A DNA stretch of 64,000 nt from Prinia subflava (Eukaryota > Chordata > Aves > Passeriformes > Cisticolidae): positions 3,660,501 to 3,724,500 of the forward strand of contig NW_026960607.1 of the NCBI RefSeq assembly GCF_021018805.1. The letters run 5' to 3'. A program made the position numbers and the translations under genes. Numbering within the stretch: position 1 is the stretch's first letter; each line of letters opens with the position of its first letter. Shown here one piece after another: positions 1 to 15,400 of the stretch. The notes beneath the pieces are model-generated. The model was not told the DNA's origin, did no database searches, and worked only from the letters and a program-made list of their open reading frames with translations.

Positions 1-1322
1 ATTTTCAAGATCCAGCTGTTGCAAATTAACAAGAACAGAACGGGAGAAAAAGAACTATACTTACTTCATAATTCCATATCCTAAGTTCTTTGACCTAATC
101 AGGGCATTAGCAATACAAAGCACCCCTTACTGTAGTTCATATTCCCACTGGAGTATTGAAAAAAAACCCTGCAGTGACATTAACATTTTAACTAGCATAA
201 GCTGCATAGTATAACAAACCCCAAATGTGTCAGTGGAAATGGCTTCCTGATTCCATTTAGTGATCCTCAAGTTCATGCCACACCACAAGTAATTTCAGTC
301 AGAAACCAGAGAGACAACTGAAAGGGAGAGCAGGCAGCAGAGGAGGGCACTCCAGCTGATTTTCTCATCACAGTAAAAGAAAAGGGAAAGAGCTCTTATG
401 GCATCTGCACAAGTCAATAACACAGTGAGACAAGAAAGAAAGCTCAAACATGCACGCCCTTTCAGGACTTTAGAGACTTAACGGAGCGTGCATCAGCTGC
501 CAGTCTCCCTTTGAGTCCTAGATGAAGTGGCAAAGATTCATCATATCTCAAATATAATTTAAAATATTTTCTAAAGAAACAGGAAAATCCTCCAAGCTAT
601 CATCGGACAATTTCTGATTTTACCCTTTTTGAGCATAGAATTCCTGTAAGTCAAAATCATCATGTCGCAAAGACTATACACATTTAGGAACATTGCTAAT
701 GAAACACGCCTACTTCCCTCCCATCTTGCCTACCCAATACAAGCAAGGGCACCACAGCTAGAGTGGCAAAGAGCTGACAGTCACAGTTTAAAGTTTTCAA
801 GTTCCTCAGATGCTTTACCTCAACAACACCAAGGTCACTGACTAAAGCTGCATGTTCTGTAGGAGTGAGGTGAATAGTATGCAAACTGCAGGAACTGTGT
901 CTGTCACAGATTCAAAGTCCTTCACCTTACCTCCCAGGTTGAAGCCTCTTGAGCAGAAATATTTCTACTTAGCATTCACTAAACCTACAAGAGATTCCCT
1001 TCCTTGAGCACAGAAATATGACTTAAAGAGCCTTAAGAGCAGTGGCTTCTTTCAAAGTTTTTGAGCATGATCGTTATTTTACTCCTTCTGGCCCTCTATT
1101 TTAATGGCTTGGTACTTGGCCAGACCTTTGGAAAATATTCTACTATAATTTCAGTATTTTATTTGTAAATCAGCTTGAAATCAGTCAAGGTAAGAAGAAT
1201 AGCAGGCATAAATGCTATTTCAGCTATTCAGCACTCAGTTCCAATAGAGTTGAGCAGATGAAGGAAACGCCAAAAACAAACACGATTTTTTTTTTTCCAA
1301 AATACTTATCAGAATATCTCAC
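1..1322 (-). other. TLL1 intron 6 (partial), no feature seen
   Basis: AT-rich intronic sequence after the exon 6 donor. No splice-bounded open frame matching the next expected astacin segment was seen. A 62-codon minus-strand frame at 696-884 has no family resemblance and no exon borders. Confidence 0.7.
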
Positions 1323-1501
1323 CAGGTTGGATGTTTTCTCTAATGATGGTGACATGGTCATCACGGTCTGGTCGTGTATGTTCATGCCAAAAACCTATCA
1401 CATGACCCAACTCATGGACAACTATGCCAAATTTATCGCAGTTCTTGCCAATAGATATAGCCTGAGGACCATTTCCCCTTCGACCCACATAAGAACAACA
1501 T
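1323..1501 (-). CDS. TLL1: TLL1 exon 6: astacin zinc-binding helix
   Basis: A 179-nt exon (acceptor TTAATTACAG, donor GTGAGA). It starts [20 protein letters not shown], with the tandem-cysteine loop of tolloid proteases, and carries the complete zinc motif [19 protein letters not shown]: the three zinc-binding His, the catalytic Glu, and the astacin GFxHExxRxDRD extension. It ends at NIQPG in phase 1. The next exon (Met-turn SIMHY region) was not found between 1 and 1322 and should lie outside the window. Confidence 0.96.
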
Positions 1502-1814
1502 CTGTAATTAAAACACAAACACAGATAAATGTTTTCATACATATCTCTATAAATCACAGAGAAAATTCAGTCAAAACTTGAGAAAATAGTATATAAAGAT
1601 TCAGCAGTAAAATGCACAATGTAAATTCGTATGTCTCAAACTCTAGATCTACAAGAACAATTTTCTATTAAAAAATACACATGCATGGGGCTTTTTTGAT
1701 ATTATTCAAGGTCTTAAAAGATGTTAGCTTTGATCAACAGAATTCTCACTGTCATGACAATCTATTCAGTCACTCTGTAGAAGTATAGAATGACACAGGA
1801 ACTTGTTTTCAGCA

Positions 1815-2110
1815 AAAGAATAAAAATAAATGATGCTCTGATGACAGCACGAACCATCATCTCTTTGTGGGTCATTGATAAAAATGTTAAAAACAACAGG
1901 TTGCAGGATAAGCCCCTGTGATACTGCACTTTCAGTCACAGCTTGACACTGACTTCAATCCATTTACCACAACCCTTCAAGCACAACCCCGCAACCAATT
2001 TTAACCTATTCAGTTTTCCATTCACCTATAATCCTGCAAAATCACCTTGGAGACTCAACACATTTAAACACATTTGTTTAAGTCCTGGAAATATAATTTG
2101 TAGTTAAAAA
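1815..2110 (-). repeat. Old CR1-like LINE fragment (reverse transcriptase part)
   Basis: Read on the minus strand, the stretch around 1840-1930 resembles the avian CR1 reverse-transcriptase segment that encodes the Leu-Phe-Asn-Ile-Phe-Ile-Asn-Asp motif; it keeps a recognisable AACATTTTTATCAATGACC core. The preceding bases (to about 2110) resemble the segment just before it. Stops and indels are common, so it is an ancient, dead copy. Borders are approximate and the assignment rests on recalled consensus only. Confidence 0.5.
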
Positions 2111-5100
2111 CCTTTATGATCTTAATACAACACATGATGGCAGAGCAAGGGATTGATGAGAATAAAGGCAGGATAAGCAGATATAATTGCAAAAAGGGAG
2201 AAAGAATTCTTTTGTTTAAAACAGTTTAAACACTTCTGCAGTCTTCATGTTTGCCACTGTGTGGAAACTCTACAGAGAAAAATTGCAACGCAGAACTAAA
2301 GAACATTAATGATTATTTATGGCTTAAAAAAAATCAGTAGGTTATTGAGACCTAAAGTTGTAGACTATTTAACACATTTTGAATAGTTTTAACATGCCTG
2401 TTTTATTGATGTCATATACATTACATGCTTCAGTGAGAAAAGACATATTTGGTGACCTAAAAATTTCTCTATATATTCAATATAGTGTTGTTCACAGTGA
2501 TACTTTGGAGATGAACAGATATAAAGGAAAAACTGAAAAAGAAATTATTCTAAATAGTACCTTCTGTGATGTCTCCTGCTTTGCTTTTATTGACACTGTT
2601 GATAAAAGGGGAAAATAATGAAACAAGAATTTAACTACAGTTTCTCTTCCTGTCCTTCTTACTTCTTTTGGACCAAATGAGGGTCTAACTTTTTAAGACT
2701 GTGTTTTAGATCACCTCTGAAAGCTTTTAGTGGTAAATCTATCTGATAAATCAGATAGATTTTCAGCTGTCTGACAAAATAATTTTACATTTTACTCTTA
2801 CAGTAATGAAAAAGAAAGGTTGAACATTCTCAAATGTGTTTACTGACTGAGGGCACCTCATCTGATAGATTTTAAAGATGTCTTTTTTTCAGAAGATAGA
2901 AATTAGTTGTAATCTTTTACATAGTATTCCTCTAGGTTGTCTAACACTGTACATCTAAACCCCAACATATTGGGAGTTATTTTTTTAATGCTAACCTGCT
3001 CCTAAAAAGTAAGCAGCCAGAGGGTGAGAGTTCCCTTACACTGGTTACTTGACAGATTTCAAGTACTTCCTAGAAAATATAAAGAAATTTACTGAGTGTT
3101 TCTTTACATGCCAAGGAAAATAGAATTAACACCAAGTCTTAAAATAACAGCAGCAGTTCACACTTACAGAGGGTCATTAGGATATGTTAGGTTGAATGTC
3201 TTGTCAAGCACACCAGATACATCCAATGAAGCTACAACAATTTACTTCTACAATTGCACTGAGACAAAGAATAAGGAAAAAACATTAAAAATCTATGAAG
3301 TAAATTAATTTTTAACATTATAGGTTTGACCCCAGGTGTGTTTGACAAAAAATCAAGATCTCTGTGTTGTATGAGCACTCATCACACCCCTTAAACTGAA
3401 TCAACTGGCAGGTTTTAAAGCTCATCTCTTTAATCTTTATTGCAGCAGACAGCATTTGGAGACAGTAACTATTTCTGAATCTCTAATTCCTTTTAATCAG
3501 TCTAGCTGGTCAATGATGGTGAGCAATGAGAAACAAATGACAAAGAGAAAGTGAAATGAATGGAACAATATGCTCATTCTTTTAAGTAATACTATTTCAC
3601 AACTACTGTCAAAAATACTCTTGATACAAAGGAAGAAAGAATGAGGTAGAGTCAATGTTATCCTTTTTTAAAAGAGCTGCACCCTTGAAAATGTGGCAAT
3701 ATAAAAATCATCATAGACCACGACAACAGCTTGCCACGGCACTGACTGTATAAAGGTGTGAATGAATTTCATAAGCATACTAGGATTGTGTATGATCATC
3801 TTTATGTTACACAAAGCATGTAAGAGAGGTTCATAAAATTTTCAAAAATCTCACTCAGGAAGCAGAGTGTTTTTCTTGGTGAGAACACTTGTTTCAATCA
3901 CAGATATAACTCCATCTATACAAAAGAGATACTGTCTATGACCTAGATTGATGAATTTGCCTTTTGTCAGGGATCAAGATACAGTCGTGGTTACTCAATG
4001 TTCTGATTCGCTGCCCTAAGAGGACTTGTGATGGCAGAAGTGTCTCCTGCTTCTTTATCTGATCAGTGGAGATGTCCACCCCAATACTACAGCCAGCATT
4101 GCTCAGCTAACAGCTGCCAGTCCTGGTGGATTTATATAAACCATGCCTCACCATTTGTGTCAGTGCACAGTGCTCTAGACTGGCAAACCTGTGCCTTGCT
4201 CACACCCCTCCTGCAGGACACACCACAGCCAGCAGGGAAGCTCTGCCAGCTGCCAGGGTTATTATTTAACACCTGACAGCATGAGTCAGCCCTCCTCCAT
4301 GCACAGAGTATTTAGCACAATTCTGGTTTCTTCTCACTTTATAAGAGTGACTGAGCAGTTTTTATAACATATTCTTTAGGTGAAGTATGCTACAAAGATG
4401 CACCTCAGAAAATGAATTTACTGTTTCACCAACTTTAAGAACTTGCCTGCAATGCCTTTTTAATACACTAGCAAGTTCAAAAGAGGTTAAAATATTCATC
4501 TGTTCACTCTACAATATTTGGGGGAGCATAGGAAAGTGATTTGATTTTCCTGTATCTCTGACAGATCTGTCAAATACTTAGACAAGAGGATACAGTAGCA
4601 ACTGGAATAAGTCATCTGAATTTTGTCATAAAAATTAAGTCTTCTAATGAAGAACAAATTGAGATCAAAGGCATGCTGAGCTACCAGAACAATATCAATA
4701 ATTGTTCCTACCTTCTTTGTCCTACTATGTAAAAGGAAGCTTGATCTTGTACTCAATAATATTTATTAACACACTGTGACTAGATGCCATCCCAATATGC
4801 TGACCCTTTTTTGGCTTTCCATACAGAGAAGTATACTGACTGAATCTTCAGGCCCTTCCAATTTGATAGGAAGAAACAAGGATAGAGAAGCAGTAGTGAG
4901 GAAAGTGTTTTGAGTCTGTTATCAATTAGAGTTGTAACTGCCATAATCAGCTAGATGCATTAAAAACTTGCTGTAATTGATATTAATGTCAGTGTACACT
5001 GCTTGATAGTAGAATCACAAACACGAGTATCTTAATACTATATTCTAATTTTCACATCTGCAGCTTATGGATACAAGTGACTATCACTAATTAGAAAATT

Positions 5101-5639
5101 TCAAAGTACTCAGTGATTCAGCTATATTATGAAACTGTATTTTAATAACTAACAGTTATCAAACTCAGTTAAATAAACTAGACATGATGAAAAATAATTA
5201 TAGTTTATGACTTCAGCAGATTAAAATGTTCTCATGGGAGGGATCCAGCCATAATGCTTTTGACAGTTTTCCAAACTGTCCCTAAGCAAACTAGAGAAGT
5301 CTGATATGAAGGGGGATTTGAAGCTGGTTGGAATATTACATGAAGTTAAGACAGAGAAGACACTTTTTAAACTTGAAGTCATAGAAAACACTGCTAAATG
5401 CCATGAAGACAAGCAACTTTAAGAGATTATACAAGAGATCTGGAAAGGGAAATAGGGAATTACTTGACATCTTAAGAAGTGCAAAACATGGTAAAGACTG
5501 GAACCAATGGTGTCTGTGCTGTGGGAAGAGCTCTGGCTCTTATTCAGAATAACATCCCAACCAACCGTGTGCCAAACATGGCAGCTGTTGAGGAACAGGG
5601 AGGCACCATACTTAGGTACCTGAGAGGAAGGAGAGGCTA

Positions 5640-5960
5640 CAAGTTACATGACTTTAGCTCTTGCGCTGGCTCAGCAGAAGTAATAATTCATCTGGACAAA
5701 CATGCCCTAGTTTTGGGGCTACCAATTTCAAGAATGATGTGGACTAGCTGAAAAGAATCTCAAAGAGCAGTGTGATTAAAGGCCTAGGAAAAACTATTTA
5801 CCAAGAAAGATTAAATGAATTAGGTGTTTTCTAGCCCACAAGAATATAGAACAGAGAGAGGACTTAATAACAGTATCAAACTATACAACAGATTTCTTCA
5901 AAAAGTAAAAGGAATTTCTTTTCTATGGCCATGGGGAAAAAAAGTTAATGTTCTTCAATT
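5640..5960 (+). repeat. Old CR1-like LINE 3' fragment
   Basis: The plus strand here resembles the 3' part of avian CR1: a GATTAAAGGCCTAGGAAAA core is followed by a segment matching the 'agagattgaggga-ctggg-tgttt-agcctggaga' stretch of CR1, in the same order and spacing. The copy is heavily diverged, with no intact reading frame and no clear terminal repeat. The upstream border may reach to about 5480. Confidence 0.5.
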
Positions 5961-8716
5961 GCAATAAGAAATACCTGGTTTAGCTATGACAAAAAATGTT
6001 GCCCAAACTTCCTACATTTCTTATATTAAGGATGCTGAAGCAATACGATTCCTAGAAGGCTGTGAAATATTCATTTCTGCAGGTTTTTAAAACCAAGTTA
6101 GAGAAGCATATATCAGCAATGATATGGGAATAGCTGTTTCTGTCTTAAGAATACATTAGACATCTTTCTGAAATCCCTTGCAGTCCTACGGGTCTATGAT
6201 AATCCAAACTTATCTCTCGTTCATTGCTGATATGGAACCTCTCAACTTTAAGAAAGTCATGTATCTCTAATAACCAGCTGCTATATTTCAAATATGCTTT
6301 TTTAATCACTGCCCTTCTGGGATGATCTTCCCATGAACTGTTTCAAGATGTGATGCATTACACTCAAAAATATCCTTATTGTTTACAAAGGCTCAGTAAC
6401 ACTTCACTTGCCAGTATGCTAATGCTGTCATATGAGACTTCTGTAGAGAGTACCACCTGAATTTCCACATATACGACTATCCACTTTGTTTCATTTAATG
6501 TGTAATGTTTTGACTGTGTGCTCTTTGGGGCAGGGTTTATCATTTAGCTTTTAATTTCAACAGTGCTAAGTACAAGAAAATCTCCGCCATCTGTGAACGT
6601 TAGCTGCCATGGTAGTACAGACAATAATGACACAATATGCTAACAAACCAACACAGCAGGGTGCCATGGGAAAGAACTGAAGATTAGTTTCAATGCAACT
6701 GGCCATGTAGCAAAAAGTGTTTGCAGTTGGTTTGGTGTCACTTTAGTCTGGGCTCCTTCCGTGGAAAATCCTGCATCAGCACTGGATGCTGGTGGGTAGC
6801 GCACAGTTCTTGCTCACCCACAGAATGCATGTCCCTATTTATCTGGATCTTCCTGAAAGATCCAGACTTGTGGACCCCCAGAAAAATAATTCAACTGCCC
6901 CTTCTGTTTGGCCTGGCTTTATTTCACCAATGATGGACTTTTCATAGCCACACTCCTCTTGGGTTTTATTTTAAACTCGTACATTGGTAAATTACAAGTA
7001 TTGGTAAATTGCCTTGGTAAATTATTTGTATTTCACAAAGCACCCTTCAATAAAACATTAATGATAAAGAATAATATAGACTTTGGAGGTGGATACTGAG
7101 TATATTCCAACCTTCTGGTTAAAGCTGGTTATAACCCAGCCTTCCCCTGAAGTGACTTGATCTCATGAAACATCAAGCAGCCTAAGGAACAGTTCTTTGA
7201 CTGGAGATATTTTTTGTCATTTGGCTTTGGGTGTTATGAAGTTGTAGAATTTACATTTGGCAGATACCCCCATAAATCTGTTTCTAAAGTGCCTGAAAAC
7301 ACTTATATCTTTCGCACTCTTCTGTTAAGATTGCTTTCTGCCTCTGTGAGTGCAAGGGAACCATCATGATTATTCTCTGCTTTCCATTTTTCTTCCAGCT
7401 GTGTGCCTATATCCCTGAATCTTATTTAATGAATGAATCCTCATAGACCACGGCATCAGGTCAAATCTCATGGGTTGCATAACTAAAATAATACCCATGC
7501 TGGCTCAGAACAAAAGTCCATTTCATTTGGCACTGTTTCTAAGGGGAGTCTACAGGAAACCTTCAGTGGCACAAGAACATGACAGGAAACCATAGAATAA
7601 GCTCCCCTGCTGCAAGGATCTGTGACTCAGAGACTTTCAGGGGCAAAGGCAATGACTTTCAAAAGTAGCCAAGGAGTAGGTTTTATTATGCTGTCCTATA
7701 CCTTAAGAAAAATACAATGGGTGCTTTAAACAGATAATTTTACATGTAATTTCAGAGGCTACAAATTAAATACATTCAGGATCATTCCTACAATTCAAGG
7801 AGGTCCCAAAACTGTTTTTCACTACCCTATCCTATTATGAATCAAAAGTAGACAAACAAAGGGCTCAGTGATCAGGAAGTCAGTAAAATGGATAGCTGCT
7901 CATTGCAGAGTCTACAACTCAAAGAGGAGGTGACTGTCAGAAGTACAGAATTTCCACAGGCAGTGCGCACTCTTCTTGGGAAATGAACATGGTTCACTCA
8001 GAGAGTTCACAGAGCAGAATTAAGATTTAATTAAGAAGAAGAATTAAGAATTAATATAGAATTAAGAATTCTGAGTGGAATAAATAGCAAACATAGCTGA
8101 CTGAGGCATTTGTGAGCAGTGATATCTGAAGATGGAACATGGTGGTTAATGGAAAGCTGCACTCATGAGTAATAAAACCTTTTCGGTTCACTTTTACATA
8201 TCAGTCACCCAGAAGAAGGAATTTGCAAAATGGCCATAAACTTGGTGATCACACAAGTCTTAGCTAGGACAGTCTAGCAATACAAGAGTTAAAATTACAA
8301 CAAACAACAATTTAGCTGGAAAAGGAATGTGGGGTAGATGCCCATATTTAATTCAGCAGTAAATGTGACATGGAGAAATCTAAGAATAAACAAATGATAA
8401 ACCAGAAATACCTTTAGAACAACATGTATGAATATTGGAAGCATGACAGAAAGCAAAAAATAAAAGTCTTATATCTCTATGTGTATATATTAAGATGATT
8501 TTATCGAGAAATAGACAAAAGAATTGCAGCTTTACAGTTACCACACATACCTGTTTCAACTAACCTAAAAGCCAGGCAGAACACATGCATCATTTAAATG
8601 CAGCAATTACCTACTCATTTTCCTGTGCAGTATATATGTTCCCTTATGAGTGCAAAGCTGACAGACGTGGCCAAAGGCTGAGAGCAGGACTAGGTGTTGC
8701 CATGGGTGCACACTTA

Positions 8717-10107
<1,391 letters not shown>

Positions 10108-10260
10108 CAGTGAAATTTCCACCTATTACATATGGAATGACACCACCTGGCCATATTCTTTCTGTTCGTGATGTAGCAGCTCTGGGAAATCGGTTTTTCT
10201 CATTTTTCCCTGAGAATTTTACAGTAGTCCTTCCTTTAGATATATTATTTTGCTCAAAAC
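10108..10260 (-). CDS. TLL1: TLL1 exon 4: end of propeptide, furin-type site, start of astacin domain
   Basis: A 153-nt exon (acceptor TTGCAG, donor GTAAGC, phase 1 at both ends). It begins FEQNNISKG, passes through [20 protein letters not shown] and ends [20 protein letters not shown] followed by AATS fits the minimal furin consensus R-X-X-R, so the mature protease should start at [15 protein letters not shown] is the first strand of the astacin catalytic domain. The Asn-Phe-Thr and Asn-Asn-Ile-Ser stretches are N-glycosylation sequons. Confidence 0.95.
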
Positions 10261-12395
10261 CTGCAATGATAATTAAAACACTGAATGAGATCACACACAC
10301 ATGAAAAAAGAGAGCAATTATTTTCTAGCAGGTCACACTCAGATTTCTTTATGCCTACTTTTTCAAAGTAGGACATTGCTGTTACGTGACAGTCTATCAT
10401 TAGTTTTCTGAGAAAGACATGAAGTCTGAATCTTCATTTTTGAATATATGTAGAGTAAAAATCTTGCACATATGTTTATCAACTGGAATGCACATTACGT
10501 AAGTGCATCTAAGTTTTCTCATTTAATAAAAAAATTTAAGAAATCACACTCCCTGTGGTTTTGGTGGTGTTTTTTGCATTTCTTTTTTTCTGGCTTTTGT
10601 TTTGGTCTAGTTTTTTTAAAATTAGGCTTTTTCCAGCAAAGAATGACAGACTTTGGACAGACTCAAACTAATCAAGACATTCACTGTCCCTTTCATTTTT
10701 ATTGTGTGATCTGGAAAAAGCAAGTACATGACCATATTTAAAGCACTGGACAGTAAGAAATCACACATTTTTTTGTAAACTAACATTTGGAACCCCGCAG
10801 GTAGGTTTTACTCATGGCTTGAATTTCTTTACAAGAGAAAAAAAGAGTCTACCATTTTCAGGGATACTACTACCATTCATCCCGTTACAGGCAAATCTTT
10901 CTAAATCAGCTGAAACCTACTGTGAGAACAGAAAAGTATAATGATAGTTAGACAAGGACTTGGACACCAGAAGAGGCGTTTCTTCTGAACAATTTATAAG
11001 TTAGTTTGCATATCTGGGCAGGTGATCAAAATGGAAAGGTGGTCAACAAATCCTACTCAGTGCAGTTGAAGCCTTATGTCTTATTCCTTTTGGAAGACTG
11101 CATTTTCCCTCTGTGAGAATCCCCTGTGGTACCAGCTGCACTTAAGTGTTAATGACTGTGTCAGAATCAGGGAGGATTCCAGGGCAGAGTCATGGTAAGG
11201 AATGTTGGCATAGCCCCAAGGCTGAGAGCAGCAATGGGAAGAAAAGGAAGAAGCTACAGCATGAGGCAGGGAGGAAGCTCTGATACATGGGAAGAAAAGC
11301 CTGCCTTTGTGACAGCCAACATGTAACTTGAATTATACCAGGAACTATACAGAAAATTATAGGGTTTAAAAAAAAAAAAAACAAACCAAAAACAGATAAA
11401 GAAAATAACTTATCCTTGTAATTAAATGAGTGTGTAAATGAGAATTACACAACAAATTTCATACAAAGTGTCTACAATACAGGCAGACTATACAGAAAGT
11501 ATACTAGACTTTTTTTACAGAAAAACTATTTTTACACTTAATATGCAGTCATTACCGAACCACATCACGTGTTTATTTAGATGTTTTACCATTCCAAATT
11601 CTTTTTATTGGTGCTCTTTAGAGGTGTAAGCTAGAAATTTATTCCGAATTGCACCCATAAGATGACAAGAATTTATGCAATACTAAAATTTTAATTCTCC
11701 TTTAAAGGATGAAGTTTATCTATCAAAGCACCTCTGCAAAAGCAGTTACCGTGCTCTGATTAACACAATGTGATGCAATTACAATAGTGTCACATATTTT
11801 TCTTTTTGAAGTGAGGTTTCACACGACATTAAAGTGATGTCTTCTTGCACCAAATATAGCATGTAAACTCAGCTAGACTTAGGAGGAATTCCACCTCTAT
11901 ATGCTGCTCAATTCAACTACATTCATACTGACAAGAGTATGATTAACATAAAAATATGCTTGTTCAGCATAACAAACCGCAAATGGTTCAAACACAGTAG
12001 GAATCATCAGAATGCCCCACCTGGATCCAGAAAAAAGTAAGAAACAAACGAAATTAGCAGCTTTGGAGCATAGTCTACCTGCAGTGAAATGTCACTGTAC
12101 TGATGTTAGTTAATCTGATAACTGCAAACACGGCCATAAAACAAAGTTAAGCAGTTTTTAATATAACATTTAAAACTATGTGGTTTAGCTCTCAGCATTC
12201 ATGCTGGAAGAAGAACTCTAAGAAAACGGAACAAAGAGCTAATCTCTTCATTACTATTCTTGCACTAATAATTTTATAATTTGTTTATGCTGATAGTAAT
12301 ACAGAAAGGCTTTAAAGTGTTAAAGTACTATCATCATTAATGTTCATGATACACTATCACATCAGGCAACTTGCTAATTTAAACAGTGAAAATAC
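10261..12395 (-). other. TLL1 intron 3 (2.1 kb), no feature seen
   Basis: AT-rich intron between exons 3 and 4. Short open frames on both strands lack codon structure and exon borders. Confidence 0.7.
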
Positions 12396-12476
12396 CAGAG
12401 CCAAATCTTCTTATCCTCTCTATAAGCTGATAGAGGGCACTGCATTTTTTTGACATTCCATGCTCTCCAAAGCCAC
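12396..12476 (-). CDS. TLL1: TLL1 exon 3: propeptide, small exon
   Basis: An 81-nt exon too short to stand out as an open frame; it was found by looking for the expected propeptide segment. The acceptor is TTTCTAAAG, the donor GTATTT (weaker than consensus), and both ends are phase 1, so skipping it would keep frame. It encodes a short basic segment including GEHGMSKK and [14 protein letters not shown], close to what I recall of the mammalian TLL1 propeptide at this place. The Cys in [10 protein letters not shown] is unexpected for a propeptide and may be a lineage change. Confidence 0.88.
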
Positions 12477-15400
12477 CTTTAGAAATAAAAGAAAGAGAAA
12501 GCAATTTTCAAAAGTTGAACCATGGAATTTTACACGTACAGCATCGATATTAACCTAAAGAGGTATCCTAAAGGAGGCTCCATATTCTTCTATAATTTCC
12601 ATAAAAACATTTCAAGTATTCTTGACAATGCAATAGAAACACATGATTAGCTGAAAATTTTTCTAATATGCATTCCATGAATGTAAGCCAACATGTCTTT
12701 GTTATTCAGACAAGTCATGACAATTACATCATCTAATTATTATTTGGAGCTTTTTTCTTCCTGGTGACCTTGACATCCTCAGAGCCATATTGATTGACAG
12801 CTAAAAGGGTTACTCTCAAAGAAATTTCCTGAATGCATGCCACAATTTTCTCATTTCAAGGGAGGGGAAGGAGAAAAAGCAAACAGCCAAAGTTTCATCA
12901 GAAAACAGACAAACAAACCCAGCAAAACTGATGCAAACTTAATATGGTTGATTTTGCCATGAAATATTTGTTTTTCTTTGCTAGTATGCAAGTAGATGTC
13001 AATGCCCTTTTAAGGCTTTGAAACATCCCATGCTGGTGTATATTGCAGTAAGAGCTGGCAGGTATATACACATATATGTCTGTGTGATTACAGCAGTCAA
13101 TGAAAATCTAAGCTAGGAAGTAGTTTATTTTAACATTTACTATGCCATTTACAGAAATAAAACACATTTCTGGGTGCACATTACTGCACACAGTCTGCTG
13201 CATACTCCCTTCACACATAAACCTTTTGTGGCTACAAGTGGCTTTTCAAACACCAGTAAACCAGAAGCAAGAACACTGACTACATGAGTTAATTAAATAA
13301 TTCAGAGTTGTTCAGATAGTTTTGTGATTTTACAGGTGTGCAGTAGGTTGTATTTTATAAGTCATTATTTGTAACAGGACAAGAGAGTTTCTAAACTACT
13401 TTTGCAACTGAAAAAGTAAAAAGATAGAAAGAAACAGACCATTGATACCTCCAACCACCACTAAAAAGGCCTTTCCCAACTTTCCAAAAAACTTTTAATA
13501 TCTATGTAGAGAATATATTTATTAAACAGCAACTTAAATTCATATTACAGATGAGAAAATTCCATATAAGACAAGTGAGTGTGTGACTGCTCAGTGAACA
13601 ACAATGTGCCTAATTATTTGGATTATGCTGTCACATATGCTGGCTCCCTTGAGAAAAATTTTCCAGATTTTTAAAAACATTTTAAACACATGAGGTAATA
13701 GATCAACACATTCCTTTCCAACAAGTTACATGGTAACTATAACAGAGTGCAGAGGATATAACATTGATCATCATTAATGTAATTGTCTCTCATGTTAGCA
13801 TTCATCTTATAAAATAAGGTTTATAGCTAAGCATTCCAAATAAATATTAAAAAATCGTTATGAGCATCAACTGTCAAAGATAACAAAAAAACCCTAAAGA
13901 ATCCATTAGTTACTTAAAGAAAGTATTAGACCATATTTTTAGGGAGGAAAAAAACCCCCAAAACACTCATTTCTGTCTTACTGCATCCTGTGTATTCCAT
14001 TTAGTGAAAAAACAAAGAAAAAGTCTCACTTAACTAAACTGTCTTGTATGATTACCATGCAGCCTTGTCAAACCATATAGACTAAAAACGTTTTAATTCC
14101 TGTTTGCTGCATCTTCTCATAATTCCTGCAGGATAAGGAGGATACTTTTGGCAGTTAGGACTTATAAAAATATACACATAAATGTTATCTGCTTTATTGT
14201 TCCTGTTTACAGTGATTATGCATTTTGCTGGACAAAATGAAAAATAAAGTGACAGAGCCATAGTCCAAGAAGCTCACAGATTATCGGACCCTCCAAATTC
14301 AGGCAGATAATCCTCACAAAAAGGAGCAGTCACATAATGTGAATCAGAGCCTGTGAGCCTCAGGATTTTAATTACAGTTGCAATAACAACTGTGACTCAA
14401 CCACTTCATCTTGATAGTTTACAACCAAGTATCTAATCCTTCCACCTGATGTCACCTTCAGTCTGTGAAAGTCAACAACAGAAAGTGCTCAGAAATCAAG
14501 CTTACAATTCATTGCCATTGTATCTGTAACTAAGATAAAATTTTGCTTTCTATATTACAGATATCTAGCATTCCTTTTATTCCTTTTCCAGTTGCTACAT
14601 AATATTAATGAGCTAGTTGGCAATTTGCTCTTTTGCAGTTAGGGGGAGACAAGCACACAATTCCTAGTTTACATATCAAGAGAGTTGTAAATTTAGAAAA
14701 ATAAATTTCATATGTAAAATGTAAAATTGGTTTCTCCAAAGCTCTTTTTGGAAAGATCAAGAATGTTAAGGGTTCACTGAGAGCAGTTATGAAGTCATTA
14801 ATTTAAGAAAGTTTGTTATTCAAAGTTTAGTCCCACTGATCATCACAATTGCATTGACTCTTGTACTGCAATAAAGATAGAAAAAACTGATCCAAATGCA
14901 TTAGCAATACTTAACAGGGAGATTCAATACCCTGAATATTATACCATCTACAAGAAAAGGTAATGTGGATGGTATAATATTCCCAAATCACAAAACATGT
15001 AAGAAAGGAAAAACTAAGTAATAGAATATTAAATATAATTTTAAAACTGCTTAGAAATGTGTGGTTTTGTGTGGCAATTAAAAAAAACAATAACTTCGCA
15101 GTTAAAAAGAAAAAGTAGAAAAGCAAGAAGAAAGAGAAGTCAGCAAGCCAAAGCAATCACTTGACTGCATCCACTTTAAGGGGAAATGACCAGTGTTGTT
15201 CTACATTTTTTCAACAAAATTAGTGCCTGAGATATCTTCAAAGGCAATTAAAACCATTTGTTTGGAGGAGAGGAGAAGCAGGGAGACCACTAACTCTATT
15301 AACATTTTAAAATCCAGTCCAGACCTAGAAGCAATAAAAAGTTTTCCTGCTTTGGAAAAACAAGTGGATGTGAAAGGAGATAAAATAAATTTTCAAGTTG

